Source: Pseudomonas panipatensis
GTDB lineage: Bacteria > Pseudomonadota > Gammaproteobacteria > Pseudomonadales > Pseudomonadaceae
Length of the DNA stretch: 64,000 nucleotides
Reading direction: 5' to 3'
Assembly (NCBI RefSeq): GCF_900099785.1
Contig: NZ_FNDS01000003.1
Coordinates: forward strand, 434,001 to 498,000
This document shows positions 42,937-52,123 of this stretch, piece after piece. Made by a program: the position numbers and the translations under genes. Positions within the stretch are counted from its first letter, which is position 1; every line of letters starts with the position of its first letter. The notes under the pieces are model-generated. The model saw nothing but the letters and a program-made list of their open reading frames with translations. It was not told where the DNA came from and made no database searches.

Positions 42937-44967
42937 TCATGGCGGTGTCCAGCGGCGCAGGGCGTCGAGCCAGGCCTCGGCCCCGGCGTCGCTGGGCGCG
43001 CGCCAGTCGGCGCGGGGCGACAGCGAGCCGCCGGAGCCGACCTTGGGGCCGTTGGGCAGCGCCGAGCGCTTGAACTGGCTGCCGGCGAAGAAGCGTTGCA
43101 GGAACACCGCCAGCCAATGGCCGATCTGCGCCGGGGCATAGGCCACGCGCTCGGCTTCGGGCAGCAGCGCCGGCCAATCACCGCGCGCGGCGTCGCCCCA
43201 GGCCTGCTCGGCGAGGTAGGCGACCTTGGCCGGGTGGTAGCCGAAGCGGCTCAGGTAATAGAGGAAGAAGTCCTGCAGGGCGTAGGGGCCGACGGTGTCC
43301 TCCGCGCGCTGCGGGCTGTCGCCGGGCACCAGTTCCGGCGAGGCGGCGCTGGCCAGGATGCGCCGCAGGACCCGGCGCACCGCCGCTGGTTGGCGCGGTA
43401 ACTGCCAGTGCAGCAGGTGGCGGATCAGGGTCTTGGGCAGCGAGGCGTTGACCGCGTAGTGCGACATCTGATCGCCGACCCCGTAGGTGGTGTAGCCCAG
43501 AGCCAGCTCCGAGAGGTCGCCGGTGCCGATCACCAGCCCGCCATGCTGGTTGGCCAGGCGGAACAGGTGCGAGGTGCGCTCGCCGGCCTGGACGTTCTCG
43601 AAGCTGATGTCGTAGACCGGCTCGCCGCGTGTGTAGGGGTGGCCGATGTCCTCGAGCATTTGCAGGCAGGACGGGCGGATGTCGATTTCCGCCGCGCTCA
43701 GGCCCAGCCCCTGCATCAGCGCCAGGGCATTGCGCCGGCTCTGCGCACGGGTGGCCAGGCCCGGCAGGCTGTAGCCGAGTATCTGCGTGCGCGGCAGGCC
43801 GAGCTGGTCGAAGGCGCCGGCGGCGACCAGCGCCGCCTGGGTCGAATCGGCGCCGCCGGATATACCGATCAGCACCTTCTGCACGCCGCAGGCCTGCAAG
43901 CGTCTGGCCAGGCCTTGCTGCTGGATGGCGTAGACCTCGGCGCAGCGCGCGTCGAGGCTGGCGCTGTCGCTGGGGACGAAGGGGAAGCGGGCGATCCGCC
44001 GCGCCAGCGCCAGCGGCCTGACGGGCGGCTCGAAGTCCACGGCGATGCGCCGGAATGCCTCCAGGCGCGCGCGGTGCAGGCTGGCGCAGTCGGTGAAGCT
44101 GGTGGTGCGCTGGCGATCCTGGCGCAGGCGGTCGAGGTCGATGTCGGCGAAGATCAGGCCGGGGGCGTTGGCGAAGCGCGGGCTCTCGGCGAGCAGTTCG
44201 CCGTTCTCGTGGATCATCGCGTGGCCGTCCCAGGCCAGGTCGGTGGTCGATTCGCCATAGCCGGCGGCGCTGTAGACGTAGGCGGCGATGCAGCGCGCCG
44301 ACTGCCCGGCGCCGAGCTGGCGGCGGTACTCGGCCTTGCCCACGGTGGCGTTGCTCGCCGACAGGTTGGCCAGCAGCGTGGCGCCGGCCAGGGCCGCGTA
44401 ACCGCTCGGCGGCGCCGGCACCCAGAGGTCCTCGCAGATTTCCGCGTGCAGGACCAGGCCGCGCAGGCGCGGGAAGTCGAGAAGGATGTCGCTGCCGAAG
44501 GGCACCTGGCGGCCGGCGACGCGCAGCTCGCCGCCGCGGGCATCGGCGGCCGAGGCGAAATGGCGCTTCTCGTAGAACTCCCGGTAGTTCGGCCGGTAGG
44601 TCTTGGGCAGGGCACAGAGGATGCGTCCGCGATGGATCGCCACGGCACAGTTGAACAGCGCCCCCTCGGCCCGCAGCGGCGCGCCCACCAGCAGCACCGG
44701 CAACAGCGCCTGGCTGGCCCGGCAGAGGCTGTCCAGGGCGTCTTCCACGGTGTCGAGCAGGGCGTCCTGGAACAGCAGGTCGTCGATCGCGTAGGCCGAC
44801 AGGCCCAGTTCCGGAAACACCGCCAGGCCGGCCTGGTGCTGGTGGGCCTGCTGCGCCAGTTGCAGGGTCGCGGCGAGATTGGCGGCGGGGTCGGCGGGCG
44901 TCACCCGCGGGGTGCAGGCGGCGACGCGGAAAAAGCCCTGGGCATAGGGCGATGCGCTGCTGGACAT
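42937..44967 (-). CDS. nadE: Glutamine-dependent NAD+ synthetase
   Basis: This 676-residue two-domain enzyme has an N-terminal nitrilase-type glutaminase. Catalytic residues are Glu in FPELGLSAY, Lys in [18 protein letters not shown] and Cys in HAEICEDLW. The C-terminal synthetase carries the PP-loop [12 protein letters not shown] and [16 protein letters not shown]. It amidates nicotinate-adenine dinucleotide using glutamine, the last step of NAD synthesis. Length matches the long NadE form. GAGGAAGG precedes the ATG. It lies 106 bp upstream of the Anr-type gene on the same strand. Confidence 0.93.
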   Translation of the reverse strand: MSSSASPYAQGFFRVAACTPRVTPADPAANLAATLQLAQQAHQHQAGLAVFPELGLSAYAIDDLLFQDALLDTVEDALDSLCRASQALLPVLLVGAPLRAEGALFNCAVAIHRGRILCALPKTYRPNYREFYEKRHFASAADARGGELRVAGRQVPFGSDILLDFPRLRGLVLHAEICEDLWVPAPPSGYAALAGATLLANLSASNATVGKAEYRRQLGAGQSARCIAAYVYSAAGYGESTTDLAWDGHAMIHENGELLAESPRFANAPGLIFADIDLDRLRQDRQRTTSFTDCASLHRARLEAFRRIAVDFEPPVRPLALARRIARFPFVPSDSASLDARCAEVYAIQQQGLARRLQACGVQKVLIGISGGADSTQAALVAAGAFDQLGLPRTQILGYSLPGLATRAQSRRNALALMQGLGLSAAEIDIRPSCLQMLEDIGHPYTRGEPVYDISFENVQAGERTSHLFRLANQHGGLVIGTGDLSELALGYTTYGVGDQMSHYAVNASLPKTLIRHLLHWQLPRQPAAVRRVLRRILASAASPELVPGDSPQRAEDTVGPYALQDFFLYYLSRFGYHPAKVAYLAEQAWGDAARGDWPALLPEAERVAYAPAQIGHWLAVFLQRFFAGSQFKRSALPNGPKVGSGGSLSPRADWRAPSDAGAEAWLDALRRWTPP

Positions 44968-45028
44968 GGGCCTTCCTCACGGCGCCGGGTATTCGTCCAG
45001 CATAGCCAGGGACGCGCAAGGGGCCGGT

Positions 45029-45042
45029 TTGATGCAAATCAA
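45029..45042. promoter_or_regulatory. Anr/FNR box 1
   Basis: TTGATGCAAATCAA is a perfect TTGAT-N4-ATCAA site, 94 bp upstream of the first USP start. Placement suits activation of that gene under low oxygen. Confidence 0.8.
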
Positions 45043-45136
45043 AGTGCCCGTGGCCGTCGCGCTCCAGGCTGGCTGACAGCACCCTGGGAAGCGTTCGGGC
45101 GTGCCTCACTCGGGACAGGGTTGCGCGGAGCGGAGC

Positions 45137-46048
45137 ATGGGTCAGTACCAGCGGTTATTCCTTATTGGCGACTCCCGACAACTGGATTCGGCGGCGTTCC
45201 GGCGTGCCGCGGCGATCGCCCGCCAGAGTGGCGCGAGCCTGCACATCGGCCTGTACCTGGAAACCCCACACGGGCTGGCGCTGCTCGACGAGCGCCTGCG
45301 CGACAGCGCCCGCCAGCGTCACCTGACGGAGCACACGAACAACCTGCAGCGGGCCGCGGACGAACTGCACGCGCTGGGCGTGACGGTCACCCGCGAGGTG
45401 CTCTGGAGCCAGGACGCGCTGGGCGAAATCCTCGCGCGCATCAGCGCGCTGCAACCGGACCTGGTGATCAAGGACATTCAGCACGAGCCGGTGCTCAAGC
45501 GCGCCTTCGTCACGCCGCTGGACTGCCATCTGCTGCGGGCCTGCCCGGTGCCCCTGCATCTGGTCGCCGAGGCCCGTCATCCGCTGCCCTACAAGGTGCT
45601 GGCGGCGGTCGACGTGGCGCGCCCGGAGTTGCAGATCAGCGGCCTCAACGAGCAGGTCATCCAGACCGCCAGCGCGCTGGCCCTGCAATGCGGCGCCGAA
45701 CTGCACCTGCTGCACGCCTGCGACCTGACCCAGGCCAGTCTCTACGATGCCTTCAGTGCCAATGGCACTTGGGACCTGACCTTCTCGGAGCGGCTCTGCG
45801 ACAGCCTGCAACACAGCTTCAACAGCCTCGCCGAAAAGCATGCCGTGCCGGCGGAGCAGCGGCATTTCCTGCTTGGCCCGGCGCTGGCCGGCATCGCTGA
45901 CTTCGTCGCGGATTTCCAGGTCGACGTGGTGGTGATGGGGACGGTCAGTCGGCATGGCCTGGAGCGCATGCTCGGCAGCACCACCGAACACATGCTGTAC
46001 CGCGTGCCCAGCAGCCTACTGACGGTGCGCAGCGGGCGCGCGCCGTGA
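45137..46048 (+). CDS. Double-domain universal stress protein
   Basis: From the ATG at 45137 (GGAGCGGAG upstream) the protein has 303 residues and two tandem USP folds. The second ends in the ATP-binding-like loop DVVVMGTVSRHGLERMLGSTTEHMLYRVPSSLLTV, with the G-x2-G-x9-G(S/T) pattern. In P. aeruginosa such proteins are Anr targets that support anaerobic survival. The Anr box at 45029 supports the same here. It is a paralogue of the protein at 47058. Confidence 0.88.
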   Translation: MGQYQRLFLIGDSRQLDSAAFRRAAAIARQSGASLHIGLYLETPHGLALLDERLRDSARQRHLTEHTNNLQRAADELHALGVTVTREVLWSQDALGEILARISALQPDLVIKDIQHEPVLKRAFVTPLDCHLLRACPVPLHLVAEARHPLPYKVLAAVDVARPELQISGLNEQVIQTASALALQCGAELHLLHACDLTQASLYDAFSANGTWDLTFSERLCDSLQHSFNSLAEKHAVPAEQRHFLLGPALAGIADFVADFQVDVVVMGTVSRHGLERMLGSTTEHMLYRVPSSLLTVRSGRAP

Positions 46049-46061
46049 AGCGCGGCTTTTC

Positions 46062-46075
46062 TTGATGACCATCAA
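46062..46075. promoter_or_regulatory. Anr/FNR box 2
   Basis: TTGATGACCATCAA is a perfect TTGAT-N4-ATCAA site 13 bp after the first USP gene and 93 bp before the reductase start. Confidence 0.8.
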
Positions 46076-46168
46076 ATCGCCCCGCAGCGCGGCTGCCTAG
46101 TCTGGAGGCCGCGGCGGTTGCAGGAAATGGGCTGCCGACCGGCCATTGGCAGAGGAGCGAACACCAGC

Positions 46169-46954
46169 ATGGGACAGGCGATCCGCGCTCAGGCGCGGCT
46201 GCTGCAGGGCTATGACGATGGCCGCGATGTGCGTCATCTCAGCCTGCGTATCGAGGGCGGCGACGGCCAGGCGGCCGGCGCCATTCCCGGGCAGTTCTGC
46301 CTGCTCGGCCTGCCGGGACGCGGCACCGCGCCGTTCAGTTTCGTCAGCCTGCCGGACGGCGACGGACGCTTCGTCGTCGCCATCCATCGCTGCGGCGGCC
46401 TGAGCGATGCGCTCTTCGCCCAGGCGCCCGGCGCGCTGCTCGATTACCACGGCCCCCTGGGCGACGGCTGGCCCCTGCCGCTGCGCGCGGTGAGCCTGCT
46501 GATGCTGGCCGAGGAGCGCGGCCTGCTGGCCCTGGCGGCGGCCATCGACGAAGCCGCCGACTGGGCGCCGCCGCTGCGCCTGCGGGTGCTATACGGCGCC
46601 GCGCAGCCGGCCGCCCGGGTGCTTGCCGAGGAGCGCCGGCGCTGGGGGCGGGCGCTGAACTACATCGAAGCCCAGGGGCACGCCGAGTCAGGCCAGGCCG
46701 GCGCTTCGCCGTTGCAACTGCTGCCGGCGCTGCTCGCCGCGGGGCTGCCCGACGAGGTCTTCTGCGCCGGCCCGGAAGCCTTCACCCTGAGCGCCGCGCG
46801 CGCCTGCCAGGACAGCGGCGTGGCGGCCTCGCGCATCTGGTTGCACAGTGACTACCGGCTGCGCCTGGCCTGCGCCGGCGGGCGCGGTGAGCAGGCGCGC
46901 GGGCCGGTGTGCCGCTACGACCTCTACCTGCAAACCCGCTGCGAGCCGGTTTGA
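46169..46954 (+). CDS. FAD/NAD-binding oxidoreductase (ferredoxin-reductase/PyrK-like)
   Basis: ATG 46169 follows GAGGAG and gives 261 residues; a longer in-frame start at 46118 lacks support. The N-terminal beta-barrel (GAIPGQFCLLGLPGRGTAPFSFVSLPDGDGRFVVAIHRCGGLSDALFAQAPG) matches FAD-binding domains of the ferredoxin-NADP reductase/PyrK group, followed by an NAD-binding region with a weak nucleotide motif (LLMLAEERGLLALAAAI). Cysteines near the C terminus (CAGG, VCRY, TRC) hint at an iron-sulfur site but do not give the full PyrK pattern. Electron partner unknown. Its stop codon lies inside Anr box 3. Confidence 0.7.
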   Translation: MGQAIRAQARLLQGYDDGRDVRHLSLRIEGGDGQAAGAIPGQFCLLGLPGRGTAPFSFVSLPDGDGRFVVAIHRCGGLSDALFAQAPGALLDYHGPLGDGWPLPLRAVSLLMLAEERGLLALAAAIDEAADWAPPLRLRVLYGAAQPAARVLAEERRRWGRALNYIEAQGHAESGQAGASPLQLLPALLAAGLPDEVFCAGPEAFTLSAARACQDSGVAASRIWLHSDYRLRLACAGGRGEQARGPVCRYDLYLQTRCEPV

Positions 46955-46964
46955 TGCACATCAA
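46951..46964. promoter_or_regulatory. Anr/FNR box 3
   Basis: TTGATGCACATCAA is a perfect TTGAT-N4-ATCAA site. The TGA inside it (46952-46954) is the stop codon of the upstream reductase gene. It lies 93 bp before the second USP gene. Confidence 0.8.
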
Positions 46965-47057
46965 AGTCGCGGCGCGGCGATCGGCCCACCCTGCATCCAT
47001 GATTCGCGCGCCGCGCCTGTCGCGGTGCTCGCGCAAAGCCCAGCCACGGAGGTCATC

Positions 47058-47954
47058 ATGAATCCCTACAAGCGCCTGCTGCTGATCTGCGATCCCGCCA
47101 TGCACCTGTCTCCCGCCATGACCCGGGCCCAGGCCCTGGCCGGCTCCAGTAGCGCGGTGTTGCACATGGTCGCCCTGGGTAGCCTGCCGCCCAGCCTGCG
47201 CATCCTCGATGAAACGCTGCAGGATCGCGCGCGGCTCGACTGGCTGGAAAAACACCAGACCTGGCTGGACGACCAGTGCCAGTTGCTCAGTGCGCGGGGC
47301 ATCGACGTCAGCGCCCAGGCGCTGTGGAGCGACGAACCGATGAAGGAAGTGCTGCGCCTGGCCGAGGACATGAAGGCCGACCTGCTGATCAAGGACCGCG
47401 AGTACGAGCCGGCCTTGCGCCGCGCCCTGATCACGCCGCTGGACTGGCAGGTGTTGCGCGAGTGCGCGGTGCCCTTGCACCTGGTCAGCGTCGCCGAGCA
47501 CGCCTTGCCACGCAAGGTGGTGGCCGCCATCGACCTGTCGCAGAGCGATCCGCAGATCGACGCGGTGAACGAGCGCATCATCGAGGCCGCACAGAACTTC
47601 GCCGTGCAGTGCGATGCCGATCTGCACCTGCTGCAGGCCTATGAAGCACCGTCGAGTTTCCTCGCCTATGCCGCCGGCCCGGTGGCCTGGACCAAGGAAA
47701 TGCAGGAAGAAGCCAGCGGCCGCGCCCAGACCCGCATGGCCCGCCTGGGCGAGCGCTTCGGCGTGCCGCAGCACTACCAGCACCTGCTCAAGGGACCGGC
47801 GACCAAGGTCATCGCCCAGTTCGCCGCCGAGCAGCACATGGACGTGGTGGTCATGGGCACCCTGTACCACAGCGGCCTGACCAAGGTCCTCGGCAGCACT
47901 ACCGAGCAGGCGCTCTACCAGGTGCCGTCGAGCATTCTCGCCATCCGCCCCTGA
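47058..47954 (+). CDS. Double-domain universal stress protein
   Basis: The 298-residue protein starts at ATG 47058 behind GGAGGTCATC and contains two USP domains, ending DVVVMGTLYHSGLTKVLGSTTEQALYQVPSSILAI. It shares layout and many residues with the USP at 45137 (for example LLIKDREYEPALRRALITPLDWQVLREC against the corresponding LVIKDIQHEPVLKRAFVTPLDCHLLRAC), so the pair arose by duplication around the reductase gene. Anr box 3 lies upstream. Confidence 0.88.
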   Translation: MNPYKRLLLICDPAMHLSPAMTRAQALAGSSSAVLHMVALGSLPPSLRILDETLQDRARLDWLEKHQTWLDDQCQLLSARGIDVSAQALWSDEPMKEVLRLAEDMKADLLIKDREYEPALRRALITPLDWQVLRECAVPLHLVSVAEHALPRKVVAAIDLSQSDPQIDAVNERIIEAAQNFAVQCDADLHLLQAYEAPSSFLAYAAGPVAWTKEMQEEASGRAQTRMARLGERFGVPQHYQHLLKGPATKVIAQFAAEQHMDVVVMGTLYHSGLTKVLGSTTEQALYQVPSSILAIRP

Positions 47955-48011
47955 GCGATCGCATAGGGCAGCGTCGGCGCGCGAGGCGGTAGACACCCTG
48001 AGGAGACACGA

Positions 48012-48248
48012 ATGAAGATCGTCGCCTTCCTGAGTGTGCTGCTGTCGTTCTGGGCCGTCGCCTGCGTGGCCTGGATGGAGTTGCGTTACGCCCCGGCCGG
48101 CGGCGATGCGCAGTACGTGTTCCTCTGGGACCGCTGGGAAAACCGCCTGTGCCTGGTGTCGGTGGATGCTCCCGCGCGGATCATCTGCGACCCCCGCACG
48201 CTCTGGGTCTCGCGCGGCGGCGCGCGCCACGAGGGGCCGGCGCCATGA
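48012..48248 (+). CDS. Small single-pass membrane protein, unknown
   Basis: This 78-residue protein has an N-terminal membrane helix (IVAFLSVLLSFWAVACVAWME) and a short soluble tail with three cysteines (NRLCLVSV, IICDPRT). GAGGAGACACGA precedes the ATG. It overlaps the CHAD gene by 4 bp (ATGA), so the two are translated together. I recognise no family. Confidence 0.65.
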   Translation: MKIVAFLSVLLSFWAVACVAWMELRYAPAGGDAQYVFLWDRWENRLCLVSVDAPARIICDPRTLWVSRGGARHEGPAP

Positions 48249-49075
48249 GCCGTGCCGAGGCGCTGATCGAGCGCCTGTTCGCCGCCGAGGTCGCGTTTCT
48301 GCATGCGCTGGCGCGCAGCGCCGCGTTGACCGACGCCGAGGCCCTGCATGACCTGCGCCTGAGCCTGCGCCACCTGCGCGGCCTGCTTTGGCCGTTACGC
48401 GAGGACGCCGCCCTGGCTGACCTGGACCGCGCTGCCTTGGCGTTGCTTCGGCAGACCAGCGCCTTGCGCGACACCCAGGTGCTGAGCACGGAACTGTCCC
48501 GTCTGGGCTTGCACGCCGAGGCCGGCGCGCGGCAGGCGTGGGTCGAGGAGGGCTGTCAGGCGCTGCCCGCATCGGCTGTCGTGCACGACCTGCTGCGCGC
48601 GTTCGATGGCGCTCCGCCGGCCCTGCGCCAGGCTGTCCGCGCCGGGCGTCTGAAGGGGCTCAAGGGACGCTTGCGGCGCCACCTGCGGCGCCAGTGGCGA
48701 AGCCTGTGTCCGCTGCCGATCGCCTCGCCCGAGGAGCAGCATGTGACCCGCTTGCGGGTCAAGCGCCTGCGCTATCTGCAGGCGAGCTACCCCCGGCTGA
48801 TGCCCATGGCGGAACCGCTCAAGGCGTTGTTGCAAGGCTTGCAGTCGGCGCTGGGCGATGCCCATGACCTGGACTTCTGGTGTCGCCAGGTTGCTGGCGA
48901 TCCGGCATTGCGCCCGGCCCTGGCCGGCTGGCGCGAGGCCAAGGCGCAGGCCGTGGCGCGGGCGCGGATCCTCGGTGGGCAACTGGAACAACAGCTGGGG
49001 AGCAGCGCCGGCCGCGTTACGCCGGCGCGGGTGCCGGCACTGCGCCGGGTCGACGCCGGGGATCAGGCGCGTTAG
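48245..49075 (+). CDS. CHAD-domain protein (polyphosphate-associated)
   Basis: The 276-residue all-alpha protein carries the CHAD pattern of repeated His and basic helices: EALHDLRLSLRHLRGLL, LRQTSALRDTQVL and EQHVTRLRVKRLRYLQASY, then LQSALGDAHDLDFW. CHAD domains bind inorganic polyphosphate and are found on polyphosphate granules. It overlaps the small membrane protein gene by 4 bp. Position beside low-oxygen stress genes suggests a link to polyphosphate storage. Confidence 0.82.
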   Translation: MSRAEALIERLFAAEVAFLHALARSAALTDAEALHDLRLSLRHLRGLLWPLREDAALADLDRAALALLRQTSALRDTQVLSTELSRLGLHAEAGARQAWVEEGCQALPASAVVHDLLRAFDGAPPALRQAVRAGRLKGLKGRLRRHLRRQWRSLCPLPIASPEEQHVTRLRVKRLRYLQASYPRLMPMAEPLKALLQGLQSALGDAHDLDFWCRQVAGDPALRPALAGWREAKAQAVARARILGGQLEQQLGSSAGRVTPARVPALRRVDAGDQAR

Positions 49076-49248
49076 TGCGCGCCGACCGCGCGTCGCGCCG
49101 AGTAGGGCAGGCTGTGCGGCGCGGCGAGGCGCTCGCGGAGTTTGCTCAGGTATTCGCGGGCCTGCCGCTCGTCACGGAAGGGCACCCGGTACTGGTCGAG
49201 CTGGACGTAGCAGCAACCATCGGCAGCGCAGAGCAATTGCATGTGCAT
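49072..49248 (-). CDS. Short 58-residue ORF downstream of GNAT gene
   Basis: The minus strand reads MHMQLLCAADGCCYVQLDQY at the start and ends ARRAVGAH before a TAA. It has CGGAGACC in front of the ATG and follows the GNAT gene by 17 bp, so it is probably the second gene of that operon. It has three cysteines near the N terminus (C7, C12, C13) and a basic helical rest. Its stop overlaps the convergent CHAD gene. No family is recognised. Confidence 0.55.
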   Translation of the reverse strand: MHMQLLCAADGCCYVQLDQYRVPFRDERQAREYLSKLRERLAAPHSLPYSARRAVGAH

Positions 49249-49265
49249 AGTGGTCTCCGGAATCT

Positions 49266-49841
49266 TCAGGCTCCTGGTTGGAGTGACAGGGTATGGATGA
49301 CCTGGGTGGCATCGTTCGGGTCTTGCCGGGTGGTGAAACCGAGGAAGCGCACCAGCTCGTGCATGCCGGTGTTGGCCGCCGAGTCGAGCGAGAACATCTG
49401 CTTCAGGCCGTTGCGCCGGGCGGTTTCAATCAGGTGGCGCATCAGCGCCACGGCCAGGCCCCGGTGTCGCCAGGCGTCGGCCACGGTGATCGCGCATTCG
49501 CACTGCTCGCCGTCGCCGCCGACCGCGTAGCGGCTGACCCCGACTTCGATCAGCTTGCCGTCCTGATGCGCCACGGCGATGTAGGCGACGCTGTCCTTGA
49601 AGTTCACCGCCATCAACTGGTCGAGCAGCGCCGGGGACACCTCGCGCATGCTGCAGAGGAAGCGGAAATGCCGCGCCTCGGCGGACAGCCCGGCGATGAA
49701 ATCGGCTTCGCGCTGGCGGTCCTCCGGCTTCAGCGGGCGGATCAGCACATGGCTGCCATCGTTCAGCGGTTCGATCCAATGCTCCTCGGACAAGGTGCCG
49801 AATTCGGAGCTGGTAGCGGGGGATGAGGGAGCGGTGGACAT
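49266..49841 (-). CDS. GNAT-family acetyltransferase (Pat-like GNAT domain)
   Basis: ATG at 49841 with GGAGGTC upstream gives 191 residues; longer frames to 50207 lack a ribosome site and cross the Anr box. The GNAT core is clear: GSHVLIRPLKPEDRQREADFIAGLSAEARHFRF at the start, acetyl-CoA loop (AWRHRGLAVALMRHLIETARRNGL) and a C-terminal strand with GFTTRQDP. It resembles the acetyltransferase domain of protein acyltransferases of the Pat type. The Anr box at 49915 suggests induction under low oxygen. Confidence 0.82.
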   Translation of the reverse strand: MSTAPSSPATSSEFGTLSEEHWIEPLNDGSHVLIRPLKPEDRQREADFIAGLSAEARHFRFLCSMREVSPALLDQLMAVNFKDSVAYIAVAHQDGKLIEVGVSRYAVGGDGEQCECAITVADAWRHRGLAVALMRHLIETARRNGLKQMFSLDSAANTGMHELVRFLGFTTRQDPNDATQVIHTLSLQPGA

Positions 49842-49914
49842 GTGACCTCCAGGGACGATGAGCCTTAGGCAAACGACGCCCGAACCACTTGTACGCCGCG
49901 CAGCCCGGTGTGGA

Positions 49915-49928
49915 TTGATCAGGATCAA
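49915..49928. promoter_or_regulatory. Anr/FNR box 4
   Basis: TTGATCAGGATCAA is a perfect TTGAT-N4-ATCAA site, 74 bp upstream of the GNAT gene on the minus strand. Confidence 0.8.
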
Positions 49929-50384
49929 AGGCTGCCGAAGCCGCGCGCGGCGGCGGCTGAACGGTGCAACCGAGGCCATCCGCCCAACGCGCAAGGGCGG
50001 ATTGGCGGCGATGATGGGCATCGCTGCGCTCAACCGCATCCTAGGAGACCGGCCGTTTCCCTCCGGCATGGATTGGCGGATAGCGCTGGGGCGTTGTTCG
50101 TATACGGACTCCTCCCGGTTTGCCAGTGTTTGGCGTTGTTCAAACCTAGGTACGACTGCTTCCGTATATCCGGCTTGGTGGAGTGATGTTGCAGCTCGCG
50201 AGCCCATGATTAAATGTGCGCCTGTCTGTCCGATCGCCCTAAGGATGCTCTGAACTAGTCCTGAATTTTCATGTTGGCAGCCCTGTCCGTTGAAAAAGTG
50301 CCTGCGAATCCAAGGGGGGCTTGAGCCTCTAGCTCCGCCCTGTTTGGGTACTTGGTTGGGGCATTTCCTCGCATTACGGGCGAA
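49929..50384. other. No recognisable gene; border of IS decay zone
   Basis: Open frames here lack ribosome sites and recognisable products. The stretch lies between the Anr-controlled GNAT promoter and a degraded IS5 transposase, and I see no repeat, RNA gene or regulatory motif beyond the Anr box. Confidence 0.5.
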
Positions 50385-51202
50385 CCTCGCCTGGGGTGGA
50401 CAGCAACTGTCGGCGCCCCATCCATAGGTTTGACAAGACGAATAGGGTGACCCGCTGCGCGGTATTCTTCGCCAGGCGCCGGAAGCACACGTTCACGCAG
50501 CCGAACTGGCGCTTGACCACCCGAAACGGGTGCTCGACCTTGCGCTTGGCTTTGTACAGAGCGCTGCGCCTGCTCAGTTGCTTGTAGCGCTTCGCCGAGT
50601 GGCGATTTTCCAGATGACTTGGCGACCTTCAGGCTCGGCGCGCTTCTCCACTCCGGCGTAGCCCGCATCGGCACAGACCACGCTCTCTGCGCCATGCAGC
50701 GGTTTACCGAGTTGGGTAACATCGGCCACGTTGGCCGCTGTACCCACACAGGCTGTATATCAGCCCGACCCAGCAGCGGTGCGGATATGTGCCTTCACGC
50801 CGAAGGAGTGCTGGTTACCTTTCGTGGTTTGGTGCGTTCCGGGGCGCGCTTGCCGTCCTGCTTCTGGGTCGAGTTGGGCGCTTGGATCAAAGTGGCATTG
50901 ACGATGGTGCCCCGGCGCAGCAATAACCCACGATCTCCCAGATAGCCGTTGCTCACGCCAAAGATGCCGGCTGCCAGCCCATGTTTTTCCAGAAAACGGC
51001 GCAAGTTGAGGACGGTGGTTTCGTCGGAAATGCGCTCCATACTCAATCCAGCGAACTGGCACAGGATGGTCGTCCATACAGCGTCTTCTGCATCGCCGGA
51101 TCGCTGTAACCGAACCTGATCCATCTCAATCAAAAGTAACTCCTTGCGGGTCTGCTTGCACTTGCCGGCGTACTCGGTATCGACGCAGGTCAACTGCTTC
51201 AT
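50385..51202 (-). pseudogene. IS5-family transposase, internally deleted and frameshifted
   Basis: Minus-strand pieces in three frames make up one transposase. The N terminus is TCVDTEYAGKCKQTRKELLLIEMDQV, then a deletion. The middle is CQFAGLSMERISDETTVLNLRRFLEKHGLA...RGTIVNATLIQAPNS, and a frameshift leads to TTKGNQHSFGVKAHIRT. The C-terminal helix is KVEHPFRVVKRQFGCVNVCFRRLAKNTAQ (about 50450-50550). The first catalytic D is changed (NATLI instead of DATLI). The element is dead. Confidence 0.8.
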
Positions 51203-51497
51203 CGGGAACTCGGGCTACGTGATCGGCGCATTTCACCAGATTCGGGAAGTCTTCTTCAGGTTCAGGGCTTCCCTAGTTGTTCACTATCACTCAATGACAA
51301 CTCATTGAGTTGGTTGAGAATTAATTCCGATCCCATGTTGCCGAGGGAAAGACGTTGTCGCGGACAGTCGGGACAGATTGGTTGCGATGATAGTGCTGAG
51401 GAAATTTCACTCATTAACCAAGGAAAATGCTGACTCGGCCAGCGCATGAATCGGCACTAGCGTGTTTCCTTGTGGTTTTCGTAACGAGCCTGTCGAT

Positions 51498-51707
51498 ATG
51501 GGTATCCGCTGCCCGCCATACCTAGCAATCGCCTGCGCCTTGATCGGTATTCTGTTCCTCGATCCAATCGCCGCCACAGCGGCACAATTGACGGTAGATG
51601 CGGCAGCGGGAATTACCCAGATCGGAACCTATCAGGGGCGTTGTGTATACGACGTTCTCCACTGCGTAAAGTCAGCAGGGTTGGATGTCTCGATGCTGTT
51701 AATTTAA
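51498..51707 (+). CDS. Doubtful ORF with signal-peptide-like start
   Basis: The frame from ATG 51498 encodes a hydrophobic leader (YLAIACALIGILFLDPIAATAA) followed by about 35 residues, 69 in all, and ends near the start of the next gene. The leader looks real, but the rest is short and may be the broken 5' end of a secreted protein gene. Confidence 0.25.
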   Translation: MGIRCPPYLAIACALIGILFLDPIAATAAQLTVDAAAGITQIGTYQGRCVYDVLHCVKSAGLDVSMLLI

Positions 51708-51721
51708 TTAGGTGGCTGCAA

Positions 51722-52123
51722 ATGAAAAAATTGGCTCTGGTTTCTATTATTTCATTTTCTGTATTTTTTACAGTTTCCTCTCAAGCAAATACTGTAACTC
51801 TGACCGTGGAAAACAACAGCGCTGAGAAGATAGATTTAAGCGCTGGATCTCCTTATGGTCTGCCTGCCTCGGTGCCACCAAAAACAACTAAGACCGTTAT
51901 ACTTGAGTTCGGGGGAACTAGATCAGATATTACTGCAATCTATCAGCGATTTGGCAATAAAGCAGCTTGTAAATTTACGGCGTCGCACATTGTCAAAGGG
52001 CAAAATAGTGTGACTTTTAATAAAAGCGCTGCACAGTCAGGCACTATAAAGGCAACCTGCAGGGCCGATCAATCCCCAAATTACACAACCCATAACTACT
52101 CAGCAACCTTTGCCGTTTATTGA
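51722..52123 (+). CDS. Small secreted protein of unknown function
   Basis: ATG 51722 (TAGGTGG upstream) encodes 133 residues with a clear signal peptide (MKKLALVSIISFSVFFTVSSQA). The mature part of about 110 residues is rich in Thr, Ser and Lys, with two cysteines (AACKFT, ATCRAD) and alternating strand-like stretches, suggesting a small beta-sandwich. AT-rich codon use marks it as foreign to the surrounding GC-rich genome. No family is recognised. It may work with the gene at 52295. Confidence 0.6.
   Translation: MKKLALVSIISFSVFFTVSSQANTVTLTVENNSAEKIDLSAGSPYGLPASVPPKTTKTVILEFGGTRSDITAIYQRFGNKAACKFTASHIVKGQNSVTFNKSAAQSGTIKATCRADQSPNYTTHNYSATFAVY

Noticed and set aside
43408-45900. 830-codon plus-strand frame opposite nadE
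   Set aside because: nadE on the other strand has both full catalytic domains; this frame runs across the nadE promoter and into the USP gene without a domain.
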